64,000 nucleotides of DNA, taken from assembly GCA_042854365.1 (NCBI GenBank), contig AP031437.1, positions 2,108,001-2,172,000 of the forward strand, written 5' to 3'. This document shows, one piece after another, positions 17,372 through 25,971 of this stretch (its first letter is position 1; the number at the start of each line of letters is the position of its first letter). Made by a program: the position numbers and the translations under genes. Origin of the DNA: Anaeromassilibacillus sp001305115 (GTDB taxonomy: Bacteria; Bacillota; Clostridia; Oscillospirales; Acutalibacteraceae). Under the pieces are notes generated by a model that saw only the letters and a list, made by a program, of their open reading frames with translations, was not told where the DNA came from and did no database searches.

Positions 17372-18547
17372 TCAAGATTGCAGAAAAACTTCGGACTCGA
17401 CGCCGATATTCTCTTCGCAATTCACATCCACACGATAGTAAAGAACCCCATCCCGTACCTCTACGGTCTCCTGCTGCGCGGTTATCGTTGCATCCCCCAG
17501 CTGCTCCTTCTGTTGGATTGCCACTTCCTCGCGGGCCTTTTGGAGCGCTTCTTCTTGGGACATCGGCACAACCTGGCGCATCTCTTCAATCCAGTTTTCT
17601 TTATAAAAAGAGACGGGCAACAAGGAATCCATTACCTTGAGACGAACCTGTTCTGCCTCAAGGCGGTAAGTACCGTCCGGTTTTCCAGTAAAGCTCAGCG
17701 GTATCCGCAGCCCAAATACGGTGGCGCTTCGGCGAGTCACAATATGCCCGGTTTCCTGCGCAATCTCCTTTTGCATCTCGACTTGCGTGGTGAAGGTATG
17801 CTGCGTCGCCGCGATAATTTTCCCCGCCGCATGTTTCAATGTGTTTCCGCCATAGGTGTCCTCGACAACGGCATTCAGGAGTAATTGCCCCTCTACAACC
17901 GCGTCGCCCTCTTTTACCTCCGGCGTACCGGCATAGACCTCCATATAAAGAATCTGTCCCGTCGCCTTTGCCAGAATATTACATGCACGTTTATTGGCCT
18001 CCAAATCCGGCTTCTCGGAAAGCTCCTCCAACTCAATGCGGATTAAACATCCAGAAGTATTGACCGACAACCAACTTGTCTGTGGGAACGCGTTCATCAA
18101 TTGCTCTTGTAAAAGCTTCGCCTGTATATCCTTCTTCCATACGCCGGGCTTTAATCCCAGTTCAGACGCTACGGATTCAATCTGTGCGGTTGGAATTCCC
18201 ACATTCCCTGAAACCTCTACGCTCCAAACGTGCAGGGAGAGTATCTGAACAAGCAGAAATGCGAGGATTGCCCCCACCACCAGCCCCTTTCGCCGGCGCA
18301 GGAAGGCCAGGCGAAAGGGCAGCCCCCGGCGTTCTCTTACCTTCAGGACGCATTTGGTCTTTCTGGCAGACGGCAAGAGATGCCGGTAGCCACCTGCCAA
18401 AATGCAGGCTGTAAAGTCCTCCTTTTTCTCAATATTCCAAAGGCTGATCCCACTGCGCGCACATTGGTTCAAAAACGGTTCCGGCGCACCATGTATGGAA
18501 AAGCGGACGGTACCCATCACCCAGCGAAGAGCATGTAATACGACCAC
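17372..18547 (-). CDS. yqfD: Sporulation protein YqfD
   Basis: 391 residues from GTG 18547, chosen because GGAAGG stands 7 nt upstream; the open frame extends further but only from there does it start like YqfD (TVRFSIHG, residues about 11-18). One transmembrane segment at about residues 90-112 (GLVVGAILAFLLVQILSLHVW), followed by a large extracytoplasmic domain including VEVSGNVGIPTAQIESV and later VVEGQLLLNAVVEDTYG. YqfD is made in the mother cell under sigma-E in Bacillus and is needed for normal sporulation. It is preceded by yqfC (31 bp) and followed by phoH. Confidence 0.92.
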   Translation of the reverse strand: MVVLHALRWVMGTVRFSIHGAPEPFLNQCARSGISLWNIEKKEDFTACILAGGYRHLLPSARKTKCVLKVRERRGLPFRLAFLRRRKGLVVGAILAFLLVQILSLHVWSVEVSGNVGIPTAQIESVASELGLKPGVWKKDIQAKLLQEQLMNAFPQTSWLSVNTSGCLIRIELEELSEKPDLEANKRACNILAKATGQILYMEVYAGTPEVKEGDAVVEGQLLLNAVVEDTYGGNTLKHAAGKIIAATQHTFTTQVEMQKEIAQETGHIVTRRSATVFGLRIPLSFTGKPDGTYRLEAEQVRLKVMDSLLPVSFYKENWIEEMRQVVPMSQEEALQKAREEVAIQQKEQLGDATITAQQETVEVRDGVLYYRVDVNCEENIGVESEVFLQS

Positions 18548-18578
18548 GCACAATCCTTCCTTTCCAAGTTTGGGTGTG

Positions 18579-18839
18579 TTACGAGAGAAACTCAATCCCT
18601 GTAATGAACCCCTCCACCACCAGAGAATCCGCGGTTAGGCACCGGATCACCAAGCAACGTCCTGTAAAGCGGAGTGTCATTCTCCCTGCACGAACACGCA
18701 CGACGTCTGTGTCGTATTCCAACACACCCCGGCATCCCTCCACAACGACCTCTCGATTCCCTTTGATTTCCATATATGAGGACATGGGGAGGCTATTCCC
18801 TTTGTGTATTCGCTTATTTTCCGCTTTTTTCTCCGCCAA
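18579..18839 (-). CDS. yqfC: Sporulation protein YqfC
   Basis: 86 residues starting at a TTG with GGTGAGG 4 nt upstream; an ATG at 18785 would give a shorter 68-residue product with a weaker site. The motif MEIKGNREVVVEGCRGVLEYD followed by VVRVRAGRMTLRFTG matches the YqfC/YabP beta-rich family. It is the first gene of the yqfC-yqfD-phoH-ybeY-dgkA-era-yqzL-recO unit, facing away from ylbJ. In Bacillus it is sigma-E dependent; I could not identify a convincing sigma-E promoter in the 166 bp upstream. Confidence 0.9.
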   Translation of the reverse strand: MAEKKAENKRIHKGNSLPMSSYMEIKGNREVVVEGCRGVLEYDTDVVRVRAGRMTLRFTGRCLVIRCLTADSLVVEGFITGIEFLS

Positions 18840-19005
18840 TCGGCCTCACCCCAAACACGTGTTTTCCTGTTGTACTCTCATAAACGTATGCGTCCAAACG
18901 TACAAATAAAACTTCCCATACAAAAAAGTCCCCTCTTTGGGTCTGAACTGTGCGTAAACGCTCATATGATTGGGACGAACCTGTTTAACAAGGGAGGCCC
19001 TCTTC

Positions 19006-20070
19006 ATGAAAAAAAGCCTTTTGCATCTATTTCTACCCGCAAGTGTGCTCTGCGCTGCCTGTGCATTGCTCTTCTACCCTGCTCAAGCTGCGGCTGGGGC
19101 GAAACGTGGGATTGGGTATTGCATAGACATTTTGATTCCCTCCCTCTTCCCCTTTATGGCCCTATCCGTATTCGTCGTAAAGTCCGGCCTTTCTGCCTCC
19201 CTTGGACGCCTTGCGGCAGGCCCGTGCCGCCTATTCTTTGGACTCCCAGGCAGCGCAGCAGCGGCGATTCTGATGAGTATGGTGGGAGGATATCCGGTTG
19301 GGGCGCGTGCTGTCGCTGCACTTTGTCAGGAAGGGGAAATCACGCCCAAAGAGGCCGCCCGTATGCTTTGCTTTTGTGTCAATTCCGGGCCTGCATTTGT
19401 CCTCAGTGTGGTGGGAATGGGCCTTCTTCACAATCCACAGGCGGGGGTAATTCTTCTAGTGTCCCAGCTCTCCGCTTCCCTACTGCTGGGCGGCTTGTGC
19501 AGCATTGGCGTTTCACGCAGACGGCAGGGCCAGGCCATTCCCTCAAAAAGATTGGATGCCGCGCAAGCCTTGATCGGTTCTGCTTCCGATGCAGCCCGTT
19601 CCATGCTCTCTATGTGTTGTTTTGTGATTCTGTTCGCTGTTTTACTAGATCTTTTGCGGGTATTTGTCACCTCTCCCACGGTATCCATGCTTCTTTCTAT
19701 CTTGCTGGAAGTGACTGGCGGATGCAGCGATGCGGCGCAGCAAAACCTTCCTCTGTGGATTCTCTCCTTCACAATTGGATGGGGCGGCATCTGTGTACAT
19801 TTTCAAATTCTTTCTTCGGTTTCCGGTATTCCCATCCGTATGCCCCGCTTTATGCTGTTCCGTCTGCTACACGGCCTCCTGGCCGGCGGTATCACCTTCG
19901 GCCTGTGCATGCTTTTTCCCGACGCCGCGCCGGTTTTTGGCAACACAACCGCCCCTCTCCGCGGTACCTTAGTCGGTTCTGTTCCAGCCGCTGCGGCCAT
20001 TGTCGGCCTGTGTATCCTTCTTCTATTGCAATGCCGGAAAGGGAATTCGATGGAAACCGCAAAGGAATAG
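19006..20070 (+). CDS. ylbJ: Sporulation integral membrane protein YlbJ
   Basis: 355 residues from the ATG at 19006 with AAGGGAGG; the frame continues upstream without a good site. Multispan membrane protein with about eight hydrophobic segments. Two Gate-type (nucleoside-recognition) signatures are visible: LIPSLFPFMALSVFVV near residue 45 and MSMVGGYPVGARAVAALCQEGEITPKEAARMLCFCVNSGPAFV at about 90-130, the latter the YlbJ fingerprint. YlbJ is needed for spore cortex formation in Bacillus; its transport role is unclear. It runs divergently from yqfC. Confidence 0.9.
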   Translation: MKKSLLHLFLPASVLCAACALLFYPAQAAAGAKRGIGYCIDILIPSLFPFMALSVFVVKSGLSASLGRLAAGPCRLFFGLPGSAAAAILMSMVGGYPVGARAVAALCQEGEITPKEAARMLCFCVNSGPAFVLSVVGMGLLHNPQAGVILLVSQLSASLLLGGLCSIGVSRRRQGQAIPSKRLDAAQALIGSASDAARSMLSMCCFVILFAVLLDLLRVFVTSPTVSMLLSILLEVTGGCSDAAQQNLPLWILSFTIGWGGICVHFQILSSVSGIPIRMPRFMLFRLLHGLLAGGITFGLCMLFPDAAPVFGNTTAPLRGTLVGSVPAAAAIVGLCILLLLQCRKGNSMETAKE

Positions 20071-20093
20071 TGGAATTCTTATTAAAATTCTGC

Positions 20094-20099
20094 TATAAT
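20094..20099 (+). promoter_or_regulatory. -10 box of the small cysteine-protein gene
   Basis: TATAAT 53 bp before the ATG at 20152. The hexamer 17 bp upstream (TGGAAT, 20071-20076) is a poor -35. A short hairpin CCCAC/GTGGG follows in the leader. Confidence 0.45.
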
Positions 20100-20151
20100 A
20101 GTTAGCCCACGGTATAAGCCCTGTGGGATACCATTGAAGGAGATACGAAAT

Positions 20152-20373
20152 ATGGCTTGGAAAGGGATCAAACAGTTTTTTCGCAAGGATATAGAGGTTC
20201 GCTGTGAATACTGCATACACAGCTCCGACTTCGATGGAGCCTGTGTTTGTCAATTGGGAAAATATCGAACTCCGGAAGGAGACTGCCGCAAATTTGCGTA
20301 TGACCCGCTCAAACGTACCCCGCAGAATCTTCCCCCTCTGCGTGAATATGACCCGGAGGATTTCAAGCTATAA
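20152..20373 (+). CDS. Small cysteine-rich protein, possible zinc ribbon
   Basis: 73 residues from ATG 20152 (MAWKGIKQFFRKD), preceded by AAGGAG. Five cysteines: C-x2-C (CEYC), then C-x-C (ACVC) and a single C (GDCRKF) about 12 residues later, a pattern suited to metal binding. The basic amphipathic N-terminus could contact a membrane or nucleic acid. I recall similar short proteins in Oscillospiraceae genomes but no assigned function. It is an independent unit with its own -10 box and a terminator directly after the stop. Confidence 0.75.
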   Translation: MAWKGIKQFFRKDIEVRCEYCIHSSDFDGACVCQLGKYRTPEGDCRKFAYDPLKRTPQNLPPLREYDPEDFKL

Positions 20374-20378
20374 TCCGA

Positions 20379-20426
20379 ATACCCGGCTTCCCTGGATGTC
20401 CTACTGCCGGGGACGCCGGGTATTTT
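20379..20426 (+). terminator. Intrinsic terminator after the small cysteine-protein gene
   Basis: Stem AATACCCGGC (20379-20388) with GCCGGGTATT (20415-20424), 26-nt loop with its own CCGGGG-type pairing, then TTTT. Confidence 0.75.
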
Positions 20427-20449
20427 ACAAATGAGGAAGGAAATCGAAC

Positions 20450-21460
20450 ATGGACAAGCCAACCAGAGAACACAACGATTATCACATCCGCTTCGCCCAA
20501 GAGACGGACATTCCAGCAATTTTGGGTTTTATTCGCGCGCTGGCCGACTATGAACACATGTCCGATCAAGTCGTCGCCAACAGCGCCCTTCTTCGGGAGT
20601 GGCTATTTGAAAAGAAGAAGGCAGAGGTTTTGATCGGCGAGGAATGTGGAGTACCCGTCGGCTTTGCCCTCTTCTTTCACAATTTTTCCACCTTTTTAGG
20701 GCGTGCTGGGATCTATCTCGAGGATCTGTTTGTGCTTCCGGAAAAGCGTGGAAACGGGTATGGAAAAGCCCTTTTAGAGCGTCTCGCCGCCCTTACCGTT
20801 TCACGTGGTTGCGGACGGCTGGAATGGAGTTGTTTAGACTGGAATCAGCCGAGCATTAAATTTTACCGTTCAATGGGTGCAACCCCCATGAGCGAATGGA
20901 CCACCTACCGGCTTACAGGCGACACCCTACGCTCTATTGCACGTCAGAGCGCCTCACAACGCCTGGAAATTCGCCCTCTTGAGGAACCGCTGTTTGAAGA
21001 ATATGGACGTATGCATGCCCTTACTTGGCGTTCCGCCTACCGCGGTATTCTGCCGGACGCGTTTCTCGCTGAAGAGTATACGCCGGAAAAGCGAACCGCC
21101 GCTCTTCGTGAGTTTTGGAAAGCTCGCACCAACGAGTCCTTTTATCTCGTCTATGTAGATGGCGCTCCCGGTGGCATGCTGGCCTTCTGTCCCACAGAGA
21201 ATCCTTTTGTGGGGGATGTCAAAGCCCTGTATCTTCTTCCAGAATTTCAAGGGCAGGGGTTCGGCCGGATATTGATGGACCGGGCACTGGCAGAACTCAA
21301 ATCGCTAGGTTGCCGTGAGGCAGTCCTCTGGGTTCTCGAAGAAAATCAGCGGGCGCGCGCTTTCTATGAGCATTGCGGATTTCTTGCCGACGAAGGCCGT
21401 CAAGAGCTTACTCTAGGAAAACCGGTCCTTGTCGTACGTTATCGCAGACAAATTGCGTAG
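20450..21460 (+). CDS. Tandem-domain GNAT acetyltransferase
   Basis: 336 residues containing two complete GNAT domains. Domain 1 (about residues 10-160) has LEDLFVLPEKRGNGYGKALLERL and NQPSIKFYRSMGA; domain 2 (about 175-336) has VKALYLLPEFQGQGFGRILMDRALAEL and NQRARAFYEHCGF. Both keep the acetyl-CoA loop (R/Q-G-x-G-x-G/A). The first half resembles the diamine/aminoglycoside-type single-domain GNATs such as SpeG-like enzymes (IRALADYEHMSDQV is typical of the YjcK/SSAT-like group); the second resembles generic GNATs. Substrates unknown. It stands alone between two promoters. Confidence 0.88.
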   Translation: MDKPTREHNDYHIRFAQETDIPAILGFIRALADYEHMSDQVVANSALLREWLFEKKKAEVLIGEECGVPVGFALFFHNFSTFLGRAGIYLEDLFVLPEKRGNGYGKALLERLAALTVSRGCGRLEWSCLDWNQPSIKFYRSMGATPMSEWTTYRLTGDTLRSIARQSASQRLEIRPLEEPLFEEYGRMHALTWRSAYRGILPDAFLAEEYTPEKRTAALREFWKARTNESFYLVYVDGAPGGMLAFCPTENPFVGDVKALYLLPEFQGQGFGRILMDRALAELKSLGCREAVLWVLEENQRARAFYEHCGFLADEGRQELTLGKPVLVVRYRRQIA

Positions 21461-21465
21461 ATGCA

Positions 21466-21494
21466 TTGCATTTTTTGCATGGCATTGGTATAAT
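21466..21494 (+). promoter_or_regulatory. Promoter of the suf genes
   Basis: TTGCAT (21466-21471), 17 bp, TATAAT (21489-21494), 74 bp before sufC. I see no IscR-type site that I can name. Confidence 0.7.
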
Positions 21495-21567
21495 AAAGAC
21501 AAATTGGAGAAAATTTATCTACAATAAAAGGGACCGCTCATGTTGCTGTCCCTTTGGAGGAATTCTT

Positions 21568-22293
21568 ATGCTGGAATTAAAAAATATTTCTCTCAACCTT
21601 GCAAATAGCAAGGACATTTTAAACAATGTTTCTCTCAATGTAGAGAGTGGAAAATTTGTCGTAATCACTGGACCAAACGGCGGTGGAAAATCCACACTGG
21701 CTAAGGTGGTTGCCGGTATTTTTAAGCCCACGTCCGGCCAGATCCTTTTTGACGGCCAAGACATTACCAACACCAGTATCACCCATCGCGCGCGCATCGG
21801 CATCAGCTATGCGTTCCAACAGCCAGTCCGTTTCAAGGGAATTAAGGTTCGCGATCTCATCACATTGGCCGCTGGACGGGAACTGACCACCTCTGGGGTA
21901 TGCGAATATCTCTCAGAAGTGGGCCTCTGCGCACGGGACTATGTGGACCGCGAGGTCAATGCAAGTCTTTCCGGCGGCGAAATCAAACGAATTGAGATCG
22001 CTATGGTTATGGCGCGCGGGACGAAGCTTTCCATTTTTGACGAGCCGGAAGCCGGAATCGACCTTTGGAGTTTCCAAAATCTGATCCAAGTGTTTCGCAA
22101 ACTGCACGACGGTATCCACGGTTCTTCCATCATCATCATCTCCCATCAGGAGCGTATTATGGAGATTGCTGATGAAATCATCGTCCTTTCCAATGGAAAA
22201 GTCTTGACACAGGGTACGCGCGACGAAGTATTGCCAAAGCTGCTGGGTGGAACGGATACCTGCCATTTCTGCCCAAGAGAGGAGGGTGTATAA
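21568..22293 (+). CDS. sufC: Fe-S cluster assembly ATPase SufC
   Basis: 241 residues from ATG 21568 with GGAGG. ABC ATPase: Walker A GPNGGGKST (residues 35-43), Q-loop in YAFQQP, signature ASLSGGEIKRIE, Walker B LSIFDEPEAGID and switch His in IIISHQERIM. All match SufC, the cytosolic ATPase that drives the SufB scaffold. Unusually for SufC it ends in a CxxC-type tail (TCHFCPREEGV). The stop overlaps the start of the next gene by 1 nt. With only one SufB/D-type partner and no sufS, sufU or sufD nearby, this is the two-gene SufCB (SMS) arrangement known from anaerobic Firmicutes and archaea. Confidence 0.95.
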   Translation: MLELKNISLNLANSKDILNNVSLNVESGKFVVITGPNGGGKSTLAKVVAGIFKPTSGQILFDGQDITNTSITHRARIGISYAFQQPVRFKGIKVRDLITLAAGRELTTSGVCEYLSEVGLCARDYVDREVNASLSGGEIKRIEIAMVMARGTKLSIFDEPEAGIDLWSFQNLIQVFRKLHDGIHGSSIIIISHQERIMEIADEIIVLSNGKVLTQGTRDEVLPKLLGGTDTCHFCPREEGV

Positions 22294-23213
22294 TGGACAA
22301 CATCGCCAAAAAATTGTTGGAACTGGTTGCAGATTGGAAGGGAGAACCGACCAAGTCTGCCTTTAATATCCGTGAAGACACGGAGTGCGCTGGCAGGCAG
22401 AATACAGAAAATGTCCGCATCGAAACCAAAACAGACCGCCCCGGTATTGACATCATCGTCAAAAACAACACCAAGGGCGAAAAGATATACATTCCTGCAC
22501 TCGTGACACACAGTGGGGTTAAAGATTTGGTATACAATGATTTTTATATCGGAGAAAATGCGGATGTCACGATCGTCGCTGGTTGCGGCGTCAATACGGA
22601 TGGCTGTGACGGGGCTGAACACAACGGTATCCATCGCTTCTTCTTGGAAAAGAATGCACGGGTTGTCTATGTAGAAAAGCACATTGGTATGGGCGAAGGC
22701 ACCGGTGAACGCATCATCAATCCGCAGACATATATTGAAGCGGCCGAAGGAAGTTACATGGAAATGGAAACCACTCAGATCAAAGGAGTGGATTCCACCA
22801 AACGCTTTTCCAAAGCTGTTTTACAGGACCGTGCAAAATTGGTCATTAAAGAAAAGATTATGACCCATGGCAAACAGTACGCCGAGACGAGCTTTGAAGT
22901 AGACCTGAATGGAACGGATTCCAGCGCGCATCTCGTCTCCCGCTCGGTTGCGCGGGACGATTCCAAACAGCTCTTTTTGTCCAAGGTCAACGGCAATGCT
23001 AAATGTGCTGGGCACTCGGAGTGTGACGCAATCATCATGGACAACGGTTCTGTGAGCGCTATTCCGGAGATCAGCGCCAACTGCGTGGATGCCGCCTTGA
23101 TTCATGAAGCAGCCATTGGGAAAATTGCCGGGGAACAGCTTATCAAACTTATGACGCTTGGGTTAACCGAAAAAGAGGCGGAAACTCGTATCGTTGAAGG
23201 ATTCTTAGAATAA
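22293..23213 (+). CDS. sufB: SufB/SufD-family Fe-S scaffold protein
   Basis: 306 residues, much shorter than the ~470 of classical SufB. The beta-helix core and the family C-terminus are clear: AIPEISANCVDAALIHEAAIGKIAGEQL, with the conserved His of the SufB/D end, then the LGLTEKEAETRIVEGFL helix. A cysteine in AGCGVNTDGCDGAEHNG and one before the C-terminal His are candidate ligands. In two-component systems this single subunit forms the scaffold homodimer with SufC. Start codon overlaps the sufC stop. A strong terminator follows at 23233. Confidence 0.92.
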   Translation: MDNIAKKLLELVADWKGEPTKSAFNIREDTECAGRQNTENVRIETKTDRPGIDIIVKNNTKGEKIYIPALVTHSGVKDLVYNDFYIGENADVTIVAGCGVNTDGCDGAEHNGIHRFFLEKNARVVYVEKHIGMGEGTGERIINPQTYIEAAEGSYMEMETTQIKGVDSTKRFSKAVLQDRAKLVIKEKIMTHGKQYAETSFEVDLNGTDSSAHLVSRSVARDDSKQLFLSKVNGNAKCAGHSECDAIIMDNGSVSAIPEISANCVDAALIHEAAIGKIAGEQLIKLMTLGLTEKEAETRIVEGFLE

Positions 23214-23232
23214 TTTATTTGTTTATTCAATA

Positions 23233-23286
23233 AAGATACCATTGAATGTTCTTGCTTTACATTCGATGGTATCTTCTATTTTTTGC
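23233..23286 (+). terminator. Intrinsic terminator after sufCB
   Basis: A 16-17-bp stem, AGATACCATTGAATGT with ACATTCGATGGTATCT (one G-T pair), 9-nt loop, followed by TCTATTTTTTG. Confidence 0.88.
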
Positions 23287-23457
23287 GCGTAATTAACCTT
23301 TTCTTTCCATAAAATGCACAAATCCCGTCCTTTTCCTGTATATTATTCATAGTAATATCTTGAATATTTCCAAATTTTAGTGTAAAATAGTTCTGTCGAT
23401 TATATCCTTAACTGGTTTTAAAGGTGTAGAACAGAACAAGGGAAATGTGGTGAAGAT

Positions 23458-24360
23458 ATGGATATTTCCGGTCTGTGGATCGATCAAGAAATCGTGCTCG
23501 ATTGTCTGATCTCCGTACATTATTATGAATATACGCGAGATTTTGCTTCTCCTAAAGTCACATACAGCCACTGGGAGTTTCTCTATGTAGACAATGGAGA
23601 GGTAGAGGTGACCGTTGAGAACGCAACATACCTTCTGCGCAAAGGTGACATCATTTTTCATAAGCCCGAGGAGACGCATAGTGTGTCTGTCCGAGGGATA
23701 CATAATCCCCATCTCATCATGGTGAACTTCGGATGCCATTCTCCAGCAATGCGTTTCTTTGAGCGCAAAATATTGCGTGTCAGTGATTCCGAAAGCCTTC
23801 TGTTGGCTACGATGATCCGCGAGGCACGTAATGCGTTTGCTACCCCCTTGGATGCCCCCAAAGCAAATTCACTGGAGCGGCGCGATAATGCTCCATTTGG
23901 CGCCGAACAGCTGATTCGAATCAGTTTGGAACAGATGCTGATCGATCTGATCCGAAAGGGAAATGTGGTCAATCCCAATCTGAAGATTTCCTCTTCCATC
24001 CGAGAGAAGGCCAATCAGGACATCTTCACCAAGATCATCACCTATTTGGGAAGCAATGTACATCGCAGCCTCACCCTGGACGACGTTTGCCAGGATAACC
24101 TCATCGGACGTTCCAACCTTCAAAAAATGTTTCGCGCTAAAACCGGCGGCGGTGTAATGGAATACTTTTGCCGGCTAAAAATTGAGGCTGCCAAGCGTCT
24201 CATCCGGCAAGGTGGGCAAAATTTTACCGAAATCGCACATGCTTTGGGCTTCTCAACCATTCATTATTTTTCCCGACGGTTTAAGGCCGTCACCGGTATG
24301 ACACCAACAGAATATGCATCCTCGGTCAAATTGCGCGCCGAAGAGGATGTTCCTGTTTAA
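23458..24360 (+). CDS. AraC-family transcriptional regulator
   Basis: 300 residues. N-terminal cupin-type sensing domain (about 10-110, with HWEFLYVDNGEVEVTVENATYLLRKGDIIFHKPEETHSV pattern of the AraC_binding fold), and a C-terminal pair of HTH motifs (about 190-292): SLTLDDVCQDNLIGRSNLQKMF and NFTEIAHALGFSTIHYFSRRFKAVTGMTPTEY, the latter the AraC signature. Regulators of this type often respond to sugars. It lies upstream of the FAD/Rieske gene and of the decayed and intact glycosidase genes, and may regulate this region, but that is inference. The insert LDAPKANSLERRDNAPFGAEQ in the linker is unusual. Confidence 0.9.
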   Translation: MDISGLWIDQEIVLDCLISVHYYEYTRDFASPKVTYSHWEFLYVDNGEVEVTVENATYLLRKGDIIFHKPEETHSVSVRGIHNPHLIMVNFGCHSPAMRFFERKILRVSDSESLLLATMIREARNAFATPLDAPKANSLERRDNAPFGAEQLIRISLEQMLIDLIRKGNVVNPNLKISSSIREKANQDIFTKIITYLGSNVHRSLTLDDVCQDNLIGRSNLQKMFRAKTGGGVMEYFCRLKIEAAKRLIRQGGQNFTEIAHALGFSTIHYFSRRFKAVTGMTPTEYASSVKLRAEEDVPV

Positions 24361-24528
24361 CCTTTTCCTTCGTATATGATTTGCCTGTTCCTTTTTCCAT
24401 TGTATATTTTTTTCCGCCTTTTCAAACAATAGGAGTATATCTTCTTTGTGGAAGGGCGGTTTTCTTATGAATTCAGAAGTACGCTTCAAAGCGCATAGAA
24501 TTGCGATCGAGAAGGAGGGAATTTTCCT

Positions 24529-25971
24529 ATGACCGATTCCCTCTGGGTAAAAACGACAGAACTTCCCAGTTATCCTCCACTGCGTGAAGAAATCCGTGCC
24601 GATGTCGCCGTCATCGGCGGCGGTATGGCTGGAATATTAACCGCCACCTTTTTGGCTAAAGCGGGACTGCACCCCGTAGTTTTAGAGGCAGAGCAAGTTG
24701 GAAGTGGGCAGACCAAAAATACCACTGCAAAAATTACCTCTCAACACGGCCTTCTCTATGCACATCTAATTGAGCAGTTTGGAGAAGACCTTGCGCAACA
24801 ATATGCCCATGCCAATCAACAAGCCGTGTCACAATATCGCACGTTGATCGCCGAACAGGACATCGACTGCGCATTCACCCTATCCCCCGCCTATTTATAC
24901 TCCACCTTAGCGGAGGAACCTCTTGTGCAAGAGGCACAAGCCGCCCGGCGGTTAGGAATCGATGCGAGCTTTACACGACATACAGAACTCCCCTTCTCCG
25001 TCCGTGCAGCGCTCCGATTTGATGGACAGGGCCATTTTCATCCTTTGCACTTTTTAAAAGCTCTCTTATCCTCTTTGGAAATTTATGAACACACCCCTGT
25101 TCTGTCCATCGACCAAAACCAGCTTGTAACCCCACATGGAATTGTGAACGCAGAGGCGGTCGTCTTTGCTTGTCATTATCCTTTCATCAACTCCCCCGGT
25201 TACTATTTTATTCGGATGCATCAGGAGAGAAGTTATGTATTAGCATTGGAGAATGCCGGAAATATGGAGGGAATGTATCTGGGAATTGACGAAAGTGGAC
25301 TTTCCTTTCGCCCTTATGGCACATATCTTCTGCTTGGAGGAGGAAGCCATCGATCTGGAGAAAATACCGCAGGTGGACGATACGAACGACTGCGCCGGTT
25401 GGCACAGCAGTATTGGCCGAAAAGCCGCGAGGTAGCCGCTTGGTCTGCACAGGATTGTATGACCTTAGATGGTATTCCTTATATCGGGCCATTTTCTTCT
25501 TCCACCCCGAATTGGTATGTCGCAACCGGATTCCAAAAATGGGGGATGACCAGCTCCATGGTAGCGGCACAGCTGTTGACCGATCAAATTTTAGGGCGTA
25601 AAAATCCGGATGCCGCTGTGTTTTCCCCTCAGCGATTTAAGCCATCTGCATCTGCCAAAATGCTGATTGAAGAAACCGCCCACGCCACAACGGGTCTGAC
25701 GAAAACCTTCTTCGATCCGCCTCGTACCGAATTGGAAACTCTTCCAATAGGACACGGCGGCATTGTAGAATACAATGGTCAAAAGGCGGGGATATACAAG
25801 GATGAAAAAGGGGAAATCTTTGTCGTATCAGTGAAATGTCCACACCTGGGATGCCAATTGGAATGGAATCCGGACGAAAAAAGTTGGGACTGCCCTTGCC
25901 ACGGGTCACGGTTTGACTATAAGGGAAATCTTTTGGATAATCCAGCACAAACGGATCTTCCGCACAAATAA
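24529..25971 (+). CDS. FAD-dependent oxidoreductase with C-terminal Rieske [2Fe-2S] domain
   Basis: 480 residues. N-terminal dinucleotide loop IGGGMAG (29-35) with the acidic strand end VVLEAE about 20 residues later, typical of DAO-type FAD enzymes; the conserved SGQTKNTTAKITSQHG segment occurs in the group fused to Rieske domains. The C-terminal ~85 residues hold the cluster ligands C437-P-H439 (CPHLGC) and C455-P-C-H458 (CPCHGSRFDYKG). Such fusions are found in Firmicutes and Bacteroides; the substrate is unknown. RBS GAAGGAGG. The stop codon is immediately followed by remnants of an unrelated glycosidase, so a deletion or insertion joined them here. Confidence 0.92.
   Translation: MTDSLWVKTTELPSYPPLREEIRADVAVIGGGMAGILTATFLAKAGLHPVVLEAEQVGSGQTKNTTAKITSQHGLLYAHLIEQFGEDLAQQYAHANQQAVSQYRTLIAEQDIDCAFTLSPAYLYSTLAEEPLVQEAQAARRLGIDASFTRHTELPFSVRAALRFDGQGHFHPLHFLKALLSSLEIYEHTPVLSIDQNQLVTPHGIVNAEAVVFACHYPFINSPGYYFIRMHQERSYVLALENAGNMEGMYLGIDESGLSFRPYGTYLLLGGGSHRSGENTAGGRYERLRRLAQQYWPKSREVAAWSAQDCMTLDGIPYIGPFSSSTPNWYVATGFQKWGMTSSMVAAQLLTDQILGRKNPDAAVFSPQRFKPSASAKMLIEETAHATTGLTKTFFDPPRTELETLPIGHGGIVEYNGQKAGIYKDEKGEIFVVSVKCPHLGCQLEWNPDEKSWDCPCHGSRFDYKGNLLDNPAQTDLPHK

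Noticed and set aside
18840..18960. Possible sigma-E promoter for yqfC (GCATACGTT)
   Set aside because: The -10-like element is present, but no matching -35 at the right distance could be found.
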